From contig NZ_FUZC01000009.1 of NCBI RefSeq assembly GCF_900168115.1, forward strand, positions 1-64,000: DNA of 64,000 nucleotides, in the 5' to 3' direction. Positions 1 through 8,686 of this stretch are shown in pieces. Source of the stretch: Salegentibacter salinarum. GTDB lineage: Bacteria; Bacteroidota; Bacteroidia; Flavobacteriales; Flavobacteriaceae. The position numbers and the translations under genes are program-made. Position 1 is the first letter of the stretch. Every line of letters begins with the position of its first letter. The notes beneath the pieces were generated by a model. It had not been told where the DNA came from and ran no database searches. It saw nothing but the letters and a program-made list of their open reading frames with translations.

Positions 1-37
1 AACCCTTCATCATTCATTTGATGAAGGGTTTTTTTAA
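1..37 (+). terminator. Rho-independent terminator of an upstream gene
   Basis: A perfect 12-bp inverted repeat (AACCCTTCATCA pairing with TGATGAAGGGTT, six-base loop) is followed by a run of seven T on the plus strand. The T run shows that it ends a plus-strand gene lying left of the window; it may also stop the minus-strand usp transcript. Confidence 0.8.
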
Positions 38-71
38 TGGATGAATTGAAATATTTTTAATAGAATAATTA

Positions 72-902
72 CTAAATTTCTCTATTAATACTCAGTACAG
101 GGATATCGTAGTTATTAATTATCTCTTCCGTGATACTGGGGCTAAAAATAGTATCCAGACCAGAGCGTTGATGGGTTATACTTATAAAAAGATCTGGTTT
201 TAATTTGTTTAAAGCCATTCCTATCCCCCGGGCTTCATTGTTCGCACTTAGAGATTGTGTTTTTATATCATTAATACCACAACTCTTTAAAAAGTTACTC
301 ATCGAATTTTCTATCTCTTCATATTCTTTGAAATTATACGGTGTATTTACATAAACAAGATTTTTTTCGGTATTTAATTTCCCGAGGATTTTAAAAACTT
401 TCTGAAAAGCAGGTTGAGAGTGCTCTTTTAAATCCGAGGCGATCAGTATTTTCTTAAGGTTTGCTACTTTAAATGGATATTTAATCGCCAAAACGGGAAC
501 CTTAGATTGCCTAATAAGTTTTTGAGTATTTGAACCTATTATTTTTTCAAAACCTTTAGTACCGTGAGTACCCATAACTACTAATTCGTATTTTTTAGGA
601 TTTACGTAATTATTTAGTTCTTCCATACCGGTATTGAAGAGTAAAGTATGTTCTGCATCAACGTCTTTTTCCTCTGCTTTTTTCTCCCAAATTTTTAATT
701 GTTCTTTGGCACTATTAATTCTCGACTTGGATTCCGGATATTTATCTTCAACCTGTCTATTTAATGTAGACCAGTCTACCGGAGTTTGAATGCTGTGAAG
801 AAATTTTACAGGAAGTGCAAGCACCTTAGCCATTTCAATGCCAAATTCTGACGCATTTTTTGAAGATTCAGAAAAGTCGGTGGGTATGAGTATGTATTTC
901 AT
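72..902 (-). CDS. Universal stress protein, tandem UspA domains
   Basis: A 276-residue cytoplasmic protein made of two UspA domains (about residues 1-142 and 148-276). The first half keeps the ATP-binding loop pattern G-x2-G-x9-G-S near residues 111-124 (GTHG then GSN), followed by the strand VPVLAI. The second half ends in the equivalent strand IPVLSI but lacks the glycine loop, so only one nucleotide site is expected. Tandem Usp proteins support survival under energy or oxygen limitation; the ligand here is unknown. The gene stands alone and diverges from the RNA methyltransferase gene. Upstream lies a TGAT-N4-ATCA palindrome exactly 41.5 nt from the start site predicted from a TAACTTTA box (minus strand, 928 to 921), which suggests Crp/Fnr-type activation and a 5' leader of about 14 nt. 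Confidence 0.93.
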   Translation of the reverse strand: MKYILIPTDFSESSKNASEFGIEMAKVLALPVKFLHSIQTPVDWSTLNRQVEDKYPESKSRINSAKEQLKIWEKKAEEKDVDAEHTLLFNTGMEELNNYVNPKKYELVVMGTHGTKGFEKIIGSNTQKLIRQSKVPVLAIKYPFKVANLKKILIASDLKEHSQPAFQKVFKILGKLNTEKNLVYVNTPYNFKEYEEIENSMSNFLKSCGINDIKTQSLSANNEARGIGMALNKLKPDLFISITHQRSGLDTIFSPSITEEIINNYDIPVLSINREI

Positions 903-920
903 GATGCTAATATTTTCCTA

Positions 921-963
921 TAAAGTTAAAAAGCATCAGCACTATATAAAATGATAAAGATCA
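921..963 (-). promoter_or_regulatory. usp promoter with Crp/Fnr-type operator
   Basis: The palindrome TGAT-AAAG-ATCA occupies 952-963. On the minus strand a -7 box TAACTTTA lies at 928-921 and predicts a start site at 916, which puts the palindrome centre at -41.5. The same spacing recurs at three promoters between 47.8 and 51.6 kb. The operator is also about 60 nt upstream of the predicted start of the divergent methyltransferase gene. Confidence 0.55.
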
Positions 964-1004
964 GGTTTATTGCAGAGCAAGTTAGGTAGAAAAAATTATT
1001 CTAT

Positions 1005-1012
1005 TATTTTTG
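1005..1012 (+). promoter_or_regulatory. -7 promoter box of the SPOUT methyltransferase gene
   Basis: TATTTTTG matches the Bacteroidota -7 consensus TAnnTTTG and ends seven bases before the ATG at 1020, so the transcript would have almost no leader. No TTG lies at the right distance for a -33 box. Confidence 0.4.
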
Positions 1013-1019
1013 AGCCCTT

Positions 1020-1475
1020 ATGAAAGTAGATAATTTAGAGCAGGGTTTTTTCGGCATAGGTATTCAAAATGGAAAAACTCCTGAAAATCTTGGAGTTCTT
1101 TGGCGCTCGGCCCAGAATATGGGAGCCAGTTATATTTTTACTATTGGAAATCGTTATGCGAAACAGGCTTGTGATACGCATAAAGCTGTAGGTGCAATGC
1201 CGTATTTTCATTATAAAACTTTTGAAGATTTTTATTCAAATTTACCCAAAGGCGCTATGCTGGTAGGTGTTGAACTTACAGAAGATGCTGAACCCCTTGA
1301 GACTTTTAACCATCCCAGACGCTGTGTGTATTTATTGGGAGCCGAAGATCACGGTCTTTCTAACCAAGCTATTGAAAAATCTCATTTTTTGGTGAAATTT
1401 CAATCCAGTTTAAGCCTCAATGTTTCTGTAGCAGGAAGTATTATTATGTACGATCGTAACAGTAAACTTCTTTAA
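1020..1475 (+). CDS. SpoU/TrmH-family (SPOUT) RNA 2'-O-methyltransferase
   Basis: A 151-residue single-domain SPOUT protein, probably using S-adenosylmethionine to methylate a ribose in tRNA or rRNA. The three family motifs are visible: the early Asn/Arg motif around residues 21-30 (PENLGVLWRS), the cofactor loop LLGAEDHGLS near 109-118, and the C-terminal SLNVSVAGSIIMYDR near 132-146 that forms the trefoil knot. Its length fits the minimal TrmL-like group without an N-terminal RNA-binding extension. The substrate nucleotide cannot be read from the sequence. The gene is monocistronic, with no ribosome binding site and a -7 box directly upstream of the ATG. Confidence 0.88.
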   Translation: MKVDNLEQGFFGIGIQNGKTPENLGVLWRSAQNMGASYIFTIGNRYAKQACDTHKAVGAMPYFHYKTFEDFYSNLPKGAMLVGVELTEDAEPLETFNHPRRCVYLLGAEDHGLSNQAIEKSHFLVKFQSSLSLNVSVAGSIIMYDRNSKLL

Positions 1476-1651
1476 TTCTATTTTATAAACCTGCAGAAAG
1501 GAATAAGTTATTTCCGTTTAAGACTTATGATTCTTCAGTTTTCAAATTCCTTGATTTTTATTTCTTATTTCAGGCTTTTATGATGCGGAATCTTCAGGAT
1601 TTTTTAAACAGTTTGGTTAAATTAGCGCCAATTACAATAAAACATAAAATA

Positions 1652-3598
1652 ATGAGATACTTATCCAGAGCTTTGCTTTGTCTCGCGGTAGCAGGAATGT
1701 TTTCTACGGGAGCTAAAGCACAGGAGGTTGTAGGAAACAACCAAGGTGATTTTAATGAGTTTATGGACCGTAGTGGTAATATGTACCGTGCGGCTTCAGG
1801 AAGACCGGGCCCGGAATACTGGCAGAACGAAACCGATTACGACATTGATGTCACCTTAAATGATAAAGACCATATCATTAAAGGGAAAATCACACTAACC
1901 TACACCAATAACAGTCCTCAGGAGTTAGACTTTATTTGGATGCATTTAGAGCAGAACCGTTTTACTGAAGATTCTCGCGGTACACTAACTACTCCAATCC
2001 AGGGAAATCGCTATAACGGAGATATTGACGGTGGCTATACTATCTCAAATTTAGAAGCTAAGGTGAAAAGAAGTTCATCTTCAGATTATTTAATAAACGA
2101 TACCAGGATGCAGGTTTTCTTTGAAGATCCTATCCCAGCTGAAGGAGGGAAGGCTACGGTTTCAATGGATTTTGAGTATAAAATACCGGTTGAAGGAATG
2201 GACCGTATGGGAAGGCTTGACGTTGAAGATGGGACGATTTACGCGCTAGCACAATGGTTTCCAAAAGCAGCGGTTTATGATGATGTAGAAGGATGGAATA
2301 TAGAACCATACCTTGGTGCAGGTGAATTCTACTTAGATTACGGCGATTATGATTATAAAATCACAGCACCGGCCAGCCATATAGTGGTAGCTTCGGGTGA
2401 ATTACAGAATCCGAGACAGGTATTGTCTTCTACTGTAAGAGATAGAATGGAAAGAGCCAAAGAAAGCGATTCTACGGTTTATTTAATTAAGCCTGAAGAA
2501 GTAAATGATATGTCTCTACGCGCAAAGCAAGAAGGAACGCTAACCTGGCATTTTAAAATGGAAAACACCCGTGATGTAGCTTTTGGATCTTCAAAAGCGT
2601 TTATCTGGGATGCTGCCAAAATAGATTTACCTAGCGGAAAAAAAGCTATGGCGCAATCGGCTTACCCAAAAGAGAGCGATGGGCAGCATGCCTGGAGCCG
2701 TTCTACTGAATACTCTAAAGCTTCTGTAGAACATTATTCTGAAAAATGGTTTGAATATCCTTATCCGGTGGCTGTGAATGTAGCTGCTGATATAGGTGGA
2801 ATGGAATATCCCGGACTAAATTTTTGCGGATGGAAGAGTGAAGGTGCTTCGCTTTGGGGCGTTACAGACCACGAATTTGGCCATAACTGGTTCCCAATGA
2901 TCGTTGGTTCTAACGAAAGAAGATACGCCTGGATGGACGAAGGTTTTAATACTTTTATTAACTATTATAGTACTTTAGACTTTAACGATGGTGAATATCC
3001 TGCGAGATTGAATAAAACCAGGAATATGACGGGTTGGTTCACCAGTGAGCAACGCGAAGGAATAGATACTTATCCAGATGTTTCTAACTTAAGAAATCTT
3101 GGAATGATTGCTTATTACAAACCAGCAATTGGCCTATTATTAATGCGAGAATATATTCTTGGAGAAGAGCGTTTTGACAATGCCTTTAAATCTTATATTG
3201 AGACCTGGGCATACAAACACCCACAGCCGGCCGATTTCTTTAATCATATGGAAAATGTTTCAGGAGAAAACCTTTCCTGGTTCTTTAAAAAATGGTTCTA
3301 CGGCACGGGTAATATAGACTTAGGTTTAGATGGAGTACAACAATATGAAGGAAATTACGTGATTTCTTTAACTAATAAAGGGGAAATCCCAATGCCGGTT
3401 AAAATGAAAATTACCTACGAAGATGGTTCTTCAGAGAATGTAACCCTTCCGGTAGAAATCTGGCAACGTGGTGATTCCTGGAATTACTTGCACCGTACCG
3501 ATAAAACTATTGAAAATGTAGAATTAGACCCTGATAAAATTTTACCCGATGTTAGTTCTGGTAACGATGCCTGGCCTAATTCATTTTATGAGGATTAA
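1652..3598 (+). CDS. M1-family metallopeptidase (aminopeptidase N-like), exported
   Basis: The chosen start gives 648 residues with a clear signal peptide (MRYLSRALLCLAVAGMF, ending near AKAQ). The reading frame stays open upstream to an ATG at 1580, but that would place 24 polar residues before the signal sequence. The gluzincin zinc site is present: HEFGH at residues 407-411 and the third ligand Glu430 in DEGFNTF, exactly the HExxH-x18-E spacing. The M1 substrate-anchoring motif reads GGMEYPG instead of GxMEN, as in many Bacteroidota members. It probably trims peptides in the periplasm or at the cell surface. Monocistronic, ending in a strong terminator at 3648. Confidence 0.92.
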   Translation: MRYLSRALLCLAVAGMFSTGAKAQEVVGNNQGDFNEFMDRSGNMYRAASGRPGPEYWQNETDYDIDVTLNDKDHIIKGKITLTYTNNSPQELDFIWMHLEQNRFTEDSRGTLTTPIQGNRYNGDIDGGYTISNLEAKVKRSSSSDYLINDTRMQVFFEDPIPAEGGKATVSMDFEYKIPVEGMDRMGRLDVEDGTIYALAQWFPKAAVYDDVEGWNIEPYLGAGEFYLDYGDYDYKITAPASHIVVASGELQNPRQVLSSTVRDRMERAKESDSTVYLIKPEEVNDMSLRAKQEGTLTWHFKMENTRDVAFGSSKAFIWDAAKIDLPSGKKAMAQSAYPKESDGQHAWSRSTEYSKASVEHYSEKWFEYPYPVAVNVAADIGGMEYPGLNFCGWKSEGASLWGVTDHEFGHNWFPMIVGSNERRYAWMDEGFNTFINYYSTLDFNDGEYPARLNKTRNMTGWFTSEQREGIDTYPDVSNLRNLGMIAYYKPAIGLLLMREYILGEERFDNAFKSYIETWAYKHPQPADFFNHMENVSGENLSWFFKKWFYGTGNIDLGLDGVQQYEGNYVISLTNKGEIPMPVKMKITYEDGSSENVTLPVEIWQRGDSWNYLHRTDKTIENVELDPDKILPDVSSGNDAWPNSFYED

Positions 3599-3647
3599 TT
3601 AAAGAATTTTTAGTTGAAGTAGTTATACTTTAGCTTGAATTATACAG

Positions 3648-3684
3648 AAAAGCTATTCAATTTATTTTGAATAGCTTTTTGTAT
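3648..3684 (+). terminator. Terminator of the M1 peptidase gene
   Basis: A perfect 13-bp stem (3648-3660 with 3667-3679) closes a six-base loop and runs into a T-rich tail. It lies 50 nt after the peptidase stop codon. Confidence 0.88.
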
Positions 3685-3747
3685 TTTAAGATATTCTGAA
3701 TTAGGGAAAAAAGGATTTCTTTGGAATAAATTAAAGAAATGGAATAA

Positions 3748-4058
3748 ATGGACAACCAGGAAATAATAGATAAAATTAAGACTGAAATGAAGGAACTGAA
3801 GCTCAAATAATTCATTACCGGGAACGCACCAAACCAATCTCGCCTGAGAATGCAATTGGACGGGTTTCCAGTAATAATAAAAGTGTAAATGAATCGGCTT
3901 TAAGATAGGCAGAGCAGAAATTAAAAGATCTTTATAAAGTGCTCGATAAAGCCGGAAGCAAAAATTTTGGAATTTGTGCACGCTGTAAACAACCAATTCC
4001 AGTAGGCAGGTTAATGATACGCCCGGAACGTCTATTGTGTGTAAACTGCGGCCGGTAA
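3748..4058 (+). pseudogene. Decayed DksA/TraR-family zinc-finger protein gene
   Basis: Read across frames, this stretch gives a typical short Bacteroidota DksA/TraR protein. It opens with MDNQEIIDKIKTEMKELK, has a middle segment containing TKPISPENAIGR, and ends with the zinc finger CARC-x17-CVNC (stop at 4056-4058). The frame is broken: the 5' part (ATG at 3748) and the rest are in different frames, with the shift near 3800-3810. A TAG at 3906-3908 interrupts the second part where family members usually have Gln, and several residues seem to be missing after the ENAIGR segment. DksA/TraR proteins bind RNA polymerase in the secondary channel. The zinc finger is intact, so decay looks recent. 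Sequencing error could explain one lesion but hardly all three. Confidence 0.82.
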
Positions 4059-4078
4059 AATATCAGAAAATTTTTTTC

Positions 4079-5509
4079 CTATTTTCCTCTAAACAGCTCT
4101 TTTTCTTTGATCATTTTGGTGGTACTTTCCGGAAGCATTTCTTCCCACTCCGTTTTTCCTTCCCTAATCATTTGATGCACCTGCCTGGAATGAATATCTA
4201 AGGTTTTAGGATCATAATCTTTGATATCTACAACCCGGCCATTATCTTTAAAATATTGATAAAGTTCCTGCATTCTTGGATGCACCTTTAAATTTTCACT
4301 GGTAATAATTTCCCCGGTTTCCTGATCTTTAAGCGGATAAAGATAAATTTTTAAGCTTTTGAAGAATAATTTTCCAAAAGCTTCCAGAATACCACCGCTT
4401 AAATGGCGGTAATACCTCTCGTCAAAAATATCCTGAAGGGTGCTCACACCCATAGTAAGCCCCATTCTTTCTTTAGTATGTTGGCCAAAATATTCTACCA
4501 CTTTGTAATATTCCTGGAAGTTGGAGATCATTACTGTTTGTCCTAAAGAGCCCAGTAAATCTGCACGATCAAGAAAATCCTGTTCGTCTATTTCTCCTTC
4601 TCCTTTTAAATTAGAAAGCGTGATTTCAAAAATTACAACGGTATTGTCTTTTTCTACTTTTCTTTCATTTATAAAAAGTTCAAGCGATTTCTCGTACATC
4701 GCCATATTTACTTTTGTAACCGGTCTAAAACTTCCGCGTAGCGTAAGAATATTCTTTTTATAAAGTAAACTGGCCGGTAAAATATTATTGCCATCGGGAG
4801 CGAACATAATGGCTTCCGTAATGCCTTTTTTCACCAATTCAAGGCTCATTAATCTATTGTCTACGCCTTTAAAAACCGGCCCCGTGAAATTAATAGCGTC
4901 AATTTCAATTTTATCGGTATTCAGGTGATCAAATAAATGATTAAGTAGTTTTTTAGGATTATCGTAGTGATAAAAAGCGCCATGAATAAGATTCACACCC
5001 ATTACTCCAAGGCTAATTTGCTGGTGGGATGCATTGTTTTCATGAAACTGAACATGCAAAACAATTTCACTATAATCTTCACCCGGTTTTGTTTGAAATC
5101 TAATTCCCAGCCAACCGTGGCCTTTATATTTTTTTGCCCAGTCTATGGTTGCTACGGTGTTGGCATAACTGAAAAATAATTTATTGGGATGTTTCAGTCG
5201 GGAAATACGTTCTTCAATAAGTCCCGTTTCGTAGCGCATCATACTGGTTAACCGATCTTCTGTAACATAGCGGCCATCATCTTCAATCCCGTAAATAGCG
5301 TCACTAAAATCTTTATCGTATGCGCTTAGGGTTTTTGCAACAGTTCCCGAAGCATTTCCGGCTCTAAAGAAATGACGCACAGTTTCCTGTCCGGCGCCAA
5401 TTTCAGCAAAAGTTCCGTAGATATTTTCATTTAGATTAAGGCGCATTGCCTTGTTCTGCACAGAAGTTATTTCTTCAAACTTCTTTTCTCCTTCAGCAAT
5501 TATAGACAT
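4079..5509 (-). CDS. Conserved cytoplasmic protein of unknown function
   Basis: A 476-residue soluble protein with no signal peptide or membrane segment and no motif that I can tie to a reaction. It starts with a charged segment and a notable stretch around residues 32-50 (FAEIGAGQETVRHFFRAG); Gly-rich turns there could suggest nucleotide or cofactor binding, but I do not recognise the family. Even composition and full codon coherence argue for a real, well-expressed gene. It lies 36 nt downstream of sulP on the same strand with no terminator between, so the two are probably cotranscribed. The role is unknown; a link to anion uptake is only positional. Confidence 0.7.
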   Translation of the reverse strand: MSIIAEGEKKFEEITSVQNKAMRLNLNENIYGTFAEIGAGQETVRHFFRAGNASGTVAKTLSAYDKDFSDAIYGIEDDGRYVTEDRLTSMMRYETGLIEERISRLKHPNKLFFSYANTVATIDWAKKYKGHGWLGIRFQTKPGEDYSEIVLHVQFHENNASHQQISLGVMGVNLIHGAFYHYDNPKKLLNHLFDHLNTDKIEIDAINFTGPVFKGVDNRLMSLELVKKGITEAIMFAPDGNNILPASLLYKKNILTLRGSFRPVTKVNMAMYEKSLELFINERKVEKDNTVVIFEITLSNLKGEGEIDEQDFLDRADLLGSLGQTVMISNFQEYYKVVEYFGQHTKERMGLTMGVSTLQDIFDERYYRHLSGGILEAFGKLFFKSLKIYLYPLKDQETGEIITSENLKVHPRMQELYQYFKDNGRVVDIKDYDPKTLDIHSRQVHQMIREGKTEWEEMLPESTTKMIKEKELFRGK

Positions 5510-5545
5510 CGTGTGTATTTTAGTTGAAGTATAAAGTTAAGAAAC

Positions 5546-7090
5546 TTAAGCCTTATCTACCGCAACTTTATAGGTTGGATCTTCTAAAATGTTTACATCT
5601 ATAATCGCATCGGCGTTACTAAGCAGTCTTCGGCAGTCCTGGCTTAAATGTCTTAAGTGAAGTTTTTTGCCTTGTTTATGGTATCTCTCGGTAAGCTTAT
5701 TTAAGGCTTCAATCCCCGACATATCTACCACGCGGCTTTCAGAAAAATCTATAATTACTTCTTCAGGATCGTTTAAAACATCAAATTTATCATTAAAAGC
5801 CTGTACAGATCCGAAGAAAAGAGGGCCATAGATTTCATAATGCTTTACTCCGTCTTGATCAATACGTTTTCTTGCACGAATACGTTTTGCATTGTCCCAG
5901 GCAAAAACAAGCGCTGAAATAATTACTCCGATTAATACCGCTAAAGCAAGGTTGTGAAGAATTACGGTTACAACCGTTACTAAAACCATTACCAAAATAT
6001 CAGATTTGGGCATTCTTCTAAATGTTCTTAAACTGGCCCACTCAAAGGTTCCAACCGCAACCATAATCATAAGTCCCGTTAATGCAGCCATTGGTAATAA
6101 TTCAATTACCGAAGAGCCAAACATTATAAAGATTAGCAAACTTACTGCAGCTACGATTCCTGAAAGTCTTGCTCTTGCCCCGGAAGACACGTTAATTAAA
6201 CTTTGCCCAAGCATAGCACAACCACCCATCCCGGAGAAAAATCCTGAAAGTACGTTGGCAGTTCCCTGGGCGACACATTCTTTATTTCCGCTTCCACGGG
6301 TCTCGGTAATTTCGTCTATAATATTTAAGGTTAACAAACTTTCAATTAAACCAACACCCGCCATTATCGCAGCATATGGGAAAATCAGCATTAAAGTATC
6401 CAGGTTAAACGGTACCATTGGGATGTGAAATGGAGGAAATCCACCTTTAATAGAAGCTATATCTCCAACAGTTTTTGTGTCTATACCAAATGCGGCCACA
6501 ATCCCAAAAACAACTAAAATCGCCACCAAAGTTGCAGGAACAATTTTAGTTAGTTTAGGTAATAACCAGATAATTAAAATGGCAATAATTACAAGCCCCA
6601 GAAAGGTAAACATTGGTGCACCGGTCATCCATTCTAATTCACCGGTAACAGGATTAAGTGCTTTAAATTGGTCTAATTGGGACATAAAAATAATAATCGC
6701 CAAACCGTTTACGAAACCAAAAATTACCGAATGAGGCACTAATCTAATCAATTTTCCTAGTTTTAAAACTCCCGCTAAAACCTGTATTAAACCGGCTAGT
6801 ACAACGGTGGCAAAAACATATTCGGGGCCATGGGAAATTGCTAATGCTACAATTACTACGGCAACTGCTCCTGTAGCACCGGATATCATCCCGGGACGTC
6901 CTCCCAAAATGGCAGTGACCAGTCCCATAACAAACGCGGCATACAAACCGGTTAATGGAGAAAGTCCCGCAATTAATGCAAAAGCCACGGCTTCAGGAAT
7001 TAACGCCAGAGCAACGGTAAGTCCGGCTAAAATTTCGTTTTTGTAATCTACTTTTTGTGAAAAATCAAACAGGTTGAAGATTTTTTTCAT
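5546..7090 (-). CDS. SulP-family inorganic anion transporter with STAS domain
   Basis: A 514-residue inner-membrane protein with about 10-14 hydrophobic segments up to roughly residue 405, then a cytoplasmic STAS domain (about 425-510) containing VIIDFSESRVVDMSGIEAL. The SulP signature near the N-terminus (GLTVALALIPEAVAFALIAGLSP, split here by position about 23-45) is clear. SulP proteins import sulfate, bicarbonate or other anions by proton or sodium coupling; the anion cannot be told from sequence, and marine flavobacterial members are often bicarbonate-type. It is transcribed from a well-matched promoter about 145 nt upstream, leaving a long leader, and probably carries the unknown gene at 4079-5509 downstream. 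Confidence 0.93.
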   Translation of the reverse strand: MKKIFNLFDFSQKVDYKNEILAGLTVALALIPEAVAFALIAGLSPLTGLYAAFVMGLVTAILGGRPGMISGATGAVAVVIVALAISHGPEYVFATVVLAGLIQVLAGVLKLGKLIRLVPHSVIFGFVNGLAIIIFMSQLDQFKALNPVTGELEWMTGAPMFTFLGLVIIAILIIWLLPKLTKIVPATLVAILVVFGIVAAFGIDTKTVGDIASIKGGFPPFHIPMVPFNLDTLMLIFPYAAIMAGVGLIESLLTLNIIDEITETRGSGNKECVAQGTANVLSGFFSGMGGCAMLGQSLINVSSGARARLSGIVAAVSLLIFIMFGSSVIELLPMAALTGLMIMVAVGTFEWASLRTFRRMPKSDILVMVLVTVVTVILHNLALAVLIGVIISALVFAWDNAKRIRARKRIDQDGVKHYEIYGPLFFGSVQAFNDKFDVLNDPEEVIIDFSESRVVDMSGIEALNKLTERYHKQGKKLHLRHLSQDCRRLLSNADAIIDVNILEDPTYKVAVDKA

Positions 7091-7269
7091 CAGAATATAG
7101 TTTTAATAAAATATAATGGGAAGCGGATTTTTTTCCGCAAAAAATGAATTTCGGAATCTAATAGAAATGAAGACTTAACTACCTAGGGCGGCGTAAGTGG
7201 AGACGACTGTATGCTTCTTCTGTGCTTCATAAGAGCCGGCAAAATTAGCACATTTTTTTTGATAGCCAA
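7091..7269 (-). promoter_or_regulatory. sulP promoter and long 5' leader
   Basis: On the minus strand TTG (7269-7267), a 19-nt spacer and TAATTTTG (7247-7240) form one of the best Bacteroidota promoters in the window; the predicted start is near 7235. This leaves a leader of about 145 nt that is more GC-rich in its first half than nearby spacers. It contains a small hairpin (GCGGA/TCCGC, 7123-7138) close to the start codon. I recognise no known riboswitch. The remaining 7270-7422 spacer is AT-rich and shows nothing else. Confidence 0.6.
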
Positions 7270-7422
7270 GTTTATGAGAACTTAAGTGTGAATTTTTAAT
7301 ACTTTAATAATATGAAGCCTTCTGATTATCAAATTACTAATATTTTTTGTTAGAAAATTAATAGAAAACCTAATTCAGAAATAAATTAAATCAAAAGCAG
7401 ATAAACTGTAAGTGAATCGTCT

Positions 7423-7430
7423 TACCTTTG
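7423..7430 (+). promoter_or_regulatory. -7 promoter box of era
   Basis: TACCTTTG fits TAnnTTTG and lies 19 nt upstream of the era ATG, which would give a leader of about 15 nt. No clear -33 TTG is visible. Confidence 0.4.
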
Positions 7431-7449
7431 CAGTATAAAAATTAGTAAG

Positions 7450-8331
7450 ATGGCACATAAGGCAGGATTTGTAAATATTATTGGGAACCCTAACGTGGGA
7501 AAATCTACTCTAATGAATGCTTTTGTAGGCGAAAAATTGTCTATTATAACTTCTAAAGCCCAAACCACCCGCCACCGTATTTTGGGAATTGTGAATGGTG
7601 AAGATTTTCAGGTGTTGCTTAGCGATACCCCGGGAATTATTAAACCGGCTTACGAGTTGCAGGAATCTATGATGGGTTTTGTAAAATCTGCTTTTGAAGA
7701 TGCCGATGTCTTAGTGTATATGGTTGAAATTGGTGAAAAGGAGCTTAAAGATGAAGCTTTTTTTAACAAGATAATCTCTACCGATATTCCGGTTATTTTA
7801 TTGCTAAATAAAATTGATAAATCCAACCAGGAAGAATTGGAAAGCCAGGTGCAAATGTGGACAGAAAAAGTGCCAAATGCTGAAATTTTCCCGGTTTCGG
7901 CATTAGAAGGTTTTAATGTTGCTGAAGTATTTAACCGAATAATCGAATTACTACCTGAATCCCCCGCTTTTTATCCAAAAGACACACTTACAGATAAACC
8001 TGAGCGTTTTTTTGTAAATGAAATTATTCGCGAAAAGATTTTAATGCATTACAAAAAGGAAATTCCTTACGCGGTAGAAATTGATACGCAGGAATTCTTT
8101 GAAGAAGAGAAAATTATCAGGATGCGCAGCGTAATTATGGTAGAGCGTGAAACCCAAAAGGGAATTATTATTGGCCATAAAGGAGCGGCTTTAAAAAGGG
8201 TAGGAGTAGAGGCCAGAAAAGATCTTGAAAAATTCTTCGGAAAACAGGTTCACCTTGAGCTCTATGTAAAAGTGAATAAAAACTGGAGAAGCGACCAGCG
8301 CCAGTTAAAGCGTTTTGGTTATAATGAATAA
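7450..8331 (+). CDS. era: GTPase Era
   Basis: A 293-residue Ras-like GTPase with a C-terminal KH domain, which binds the 3' end of 16S rRNA during 30S subunit maturation. The G1 loop GNPNVGKST is at residues 12-20, the DTPG switch II motif near 57-60, and NKID near 120. The KH domain occupies about 200-290 and includes the GxxG-type loop IIIGHKGAALKRVG. The length is standard. The next gene encodes the related double GTPase Der, also a ribosome-assembly factor, but the 355-nt spacer between them holds a repeat and probably a separate promoter. Confidence 0.98.
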   Translation: MAHKAGFVNIIGNPNVGKSTLMNAFVGEKLSIITSKAQTTRHRILGIVNGEDFQVLLSDTPGIIKPAYELQESMMGFVKSAFEDADVLVYMVEIGEKELKDEAFFNKIISTDIPVILLLNKIDKSNQEELESQVQMWTEKVPNAEIFPVSALEGFNVAEVFNRIIELLPESPAFYPKDTLTDKPERFFVNEIIREKILMHYKKEIPYAVEIDTQEFFEEEKIIRMRSVIMVERETQKGIIIGHKGAALKRVGVEARKDLEKFFGKQVHLELYVKVNKNWRSDQRQLKRFGYNE

Positions 8332-8433
8332 TTCTTCTAAAAGTTTTACCTAAGAGAATCAATTTAAAATACTTCAATTTTTTGATTGAAAACTTCCGTT
8401 TTCTAAGTTTCGGGTAAACCCGAATTTTTACAC

Positions 8434-8441
8434 TAATTTTG
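8434..8441 (+). promoter_or_regulatory. Possible -7 promoter box downstream of era
   Basis: TAATTTTG matches the -7 consensus. It lies 253 nt upstream of der and before the repeat element at 8480, so it might drive der with a long leader or be fortuitous. No convincing -33 element is present. Confidence 0.25.
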
Positions 8442-8479
8442 CAAAATAATAAAGAGACCATTAGAAAAGTCTTGTTTTC

Positions 8480-8580
8480 GTCAAGCTGAACTTGTTTCAG
8501 ACTTTATTCCTAATTAATTTCGGGATTCTAATATGTTCGAACCATTCAAAAATTAGATTCTGAAATAAATTCAGGATGAT
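8480..8580. repeat. Dispersed intergenic repeat, copy A (about 100 bp)
   Basis: This copy starts GTCAAGCTGAACTTG, continues with TTTCAGACTTTATTCC, TTCGGGATTCTAATATGTT and TTAGATTCTGAAATAAA, and ends TTCAGGATGAT. The outer parts are inverted (CTGAA...TTTCAG at the left, CTGAAATAAATTCAG at the right). Copy C (63105-63207) shares the same ordered blocks and copy B (55396-55510) the same end design. It lies between era and der; the rest of that spacer (8332-8479 and 8581-8686) shows no other structure I can name. Confidence 0.7.
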
Positions 8581-8686
8581 GTATTGAAAACTTTTTTATC
8601 AGTCTCATGTTTAAGAATCAATTACGTTTATCGGAAATAAAATTCCGGTAAATATTCTCTCCGTGAGGATTAAAGAATAAAATGTT

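Noticed and set aside
3640-3996. Minus-strand 118-codon reading frame in the M1 peptidase/unknown gene spacer
   Set aside because: Phe-, His- and Leu-rich composition without a domain; it is the antisense of the terminator and the DksA-type pseudogene, whose plus-strand reading gives a recognisable zinc finger.
7091-7235. Known riboswitch (SAM, TPP or cobalamin type) in the sulP leader
   Set aside because: None of the conserved core sequences of these classes could be found by eye, so it is reported only as a long leader.
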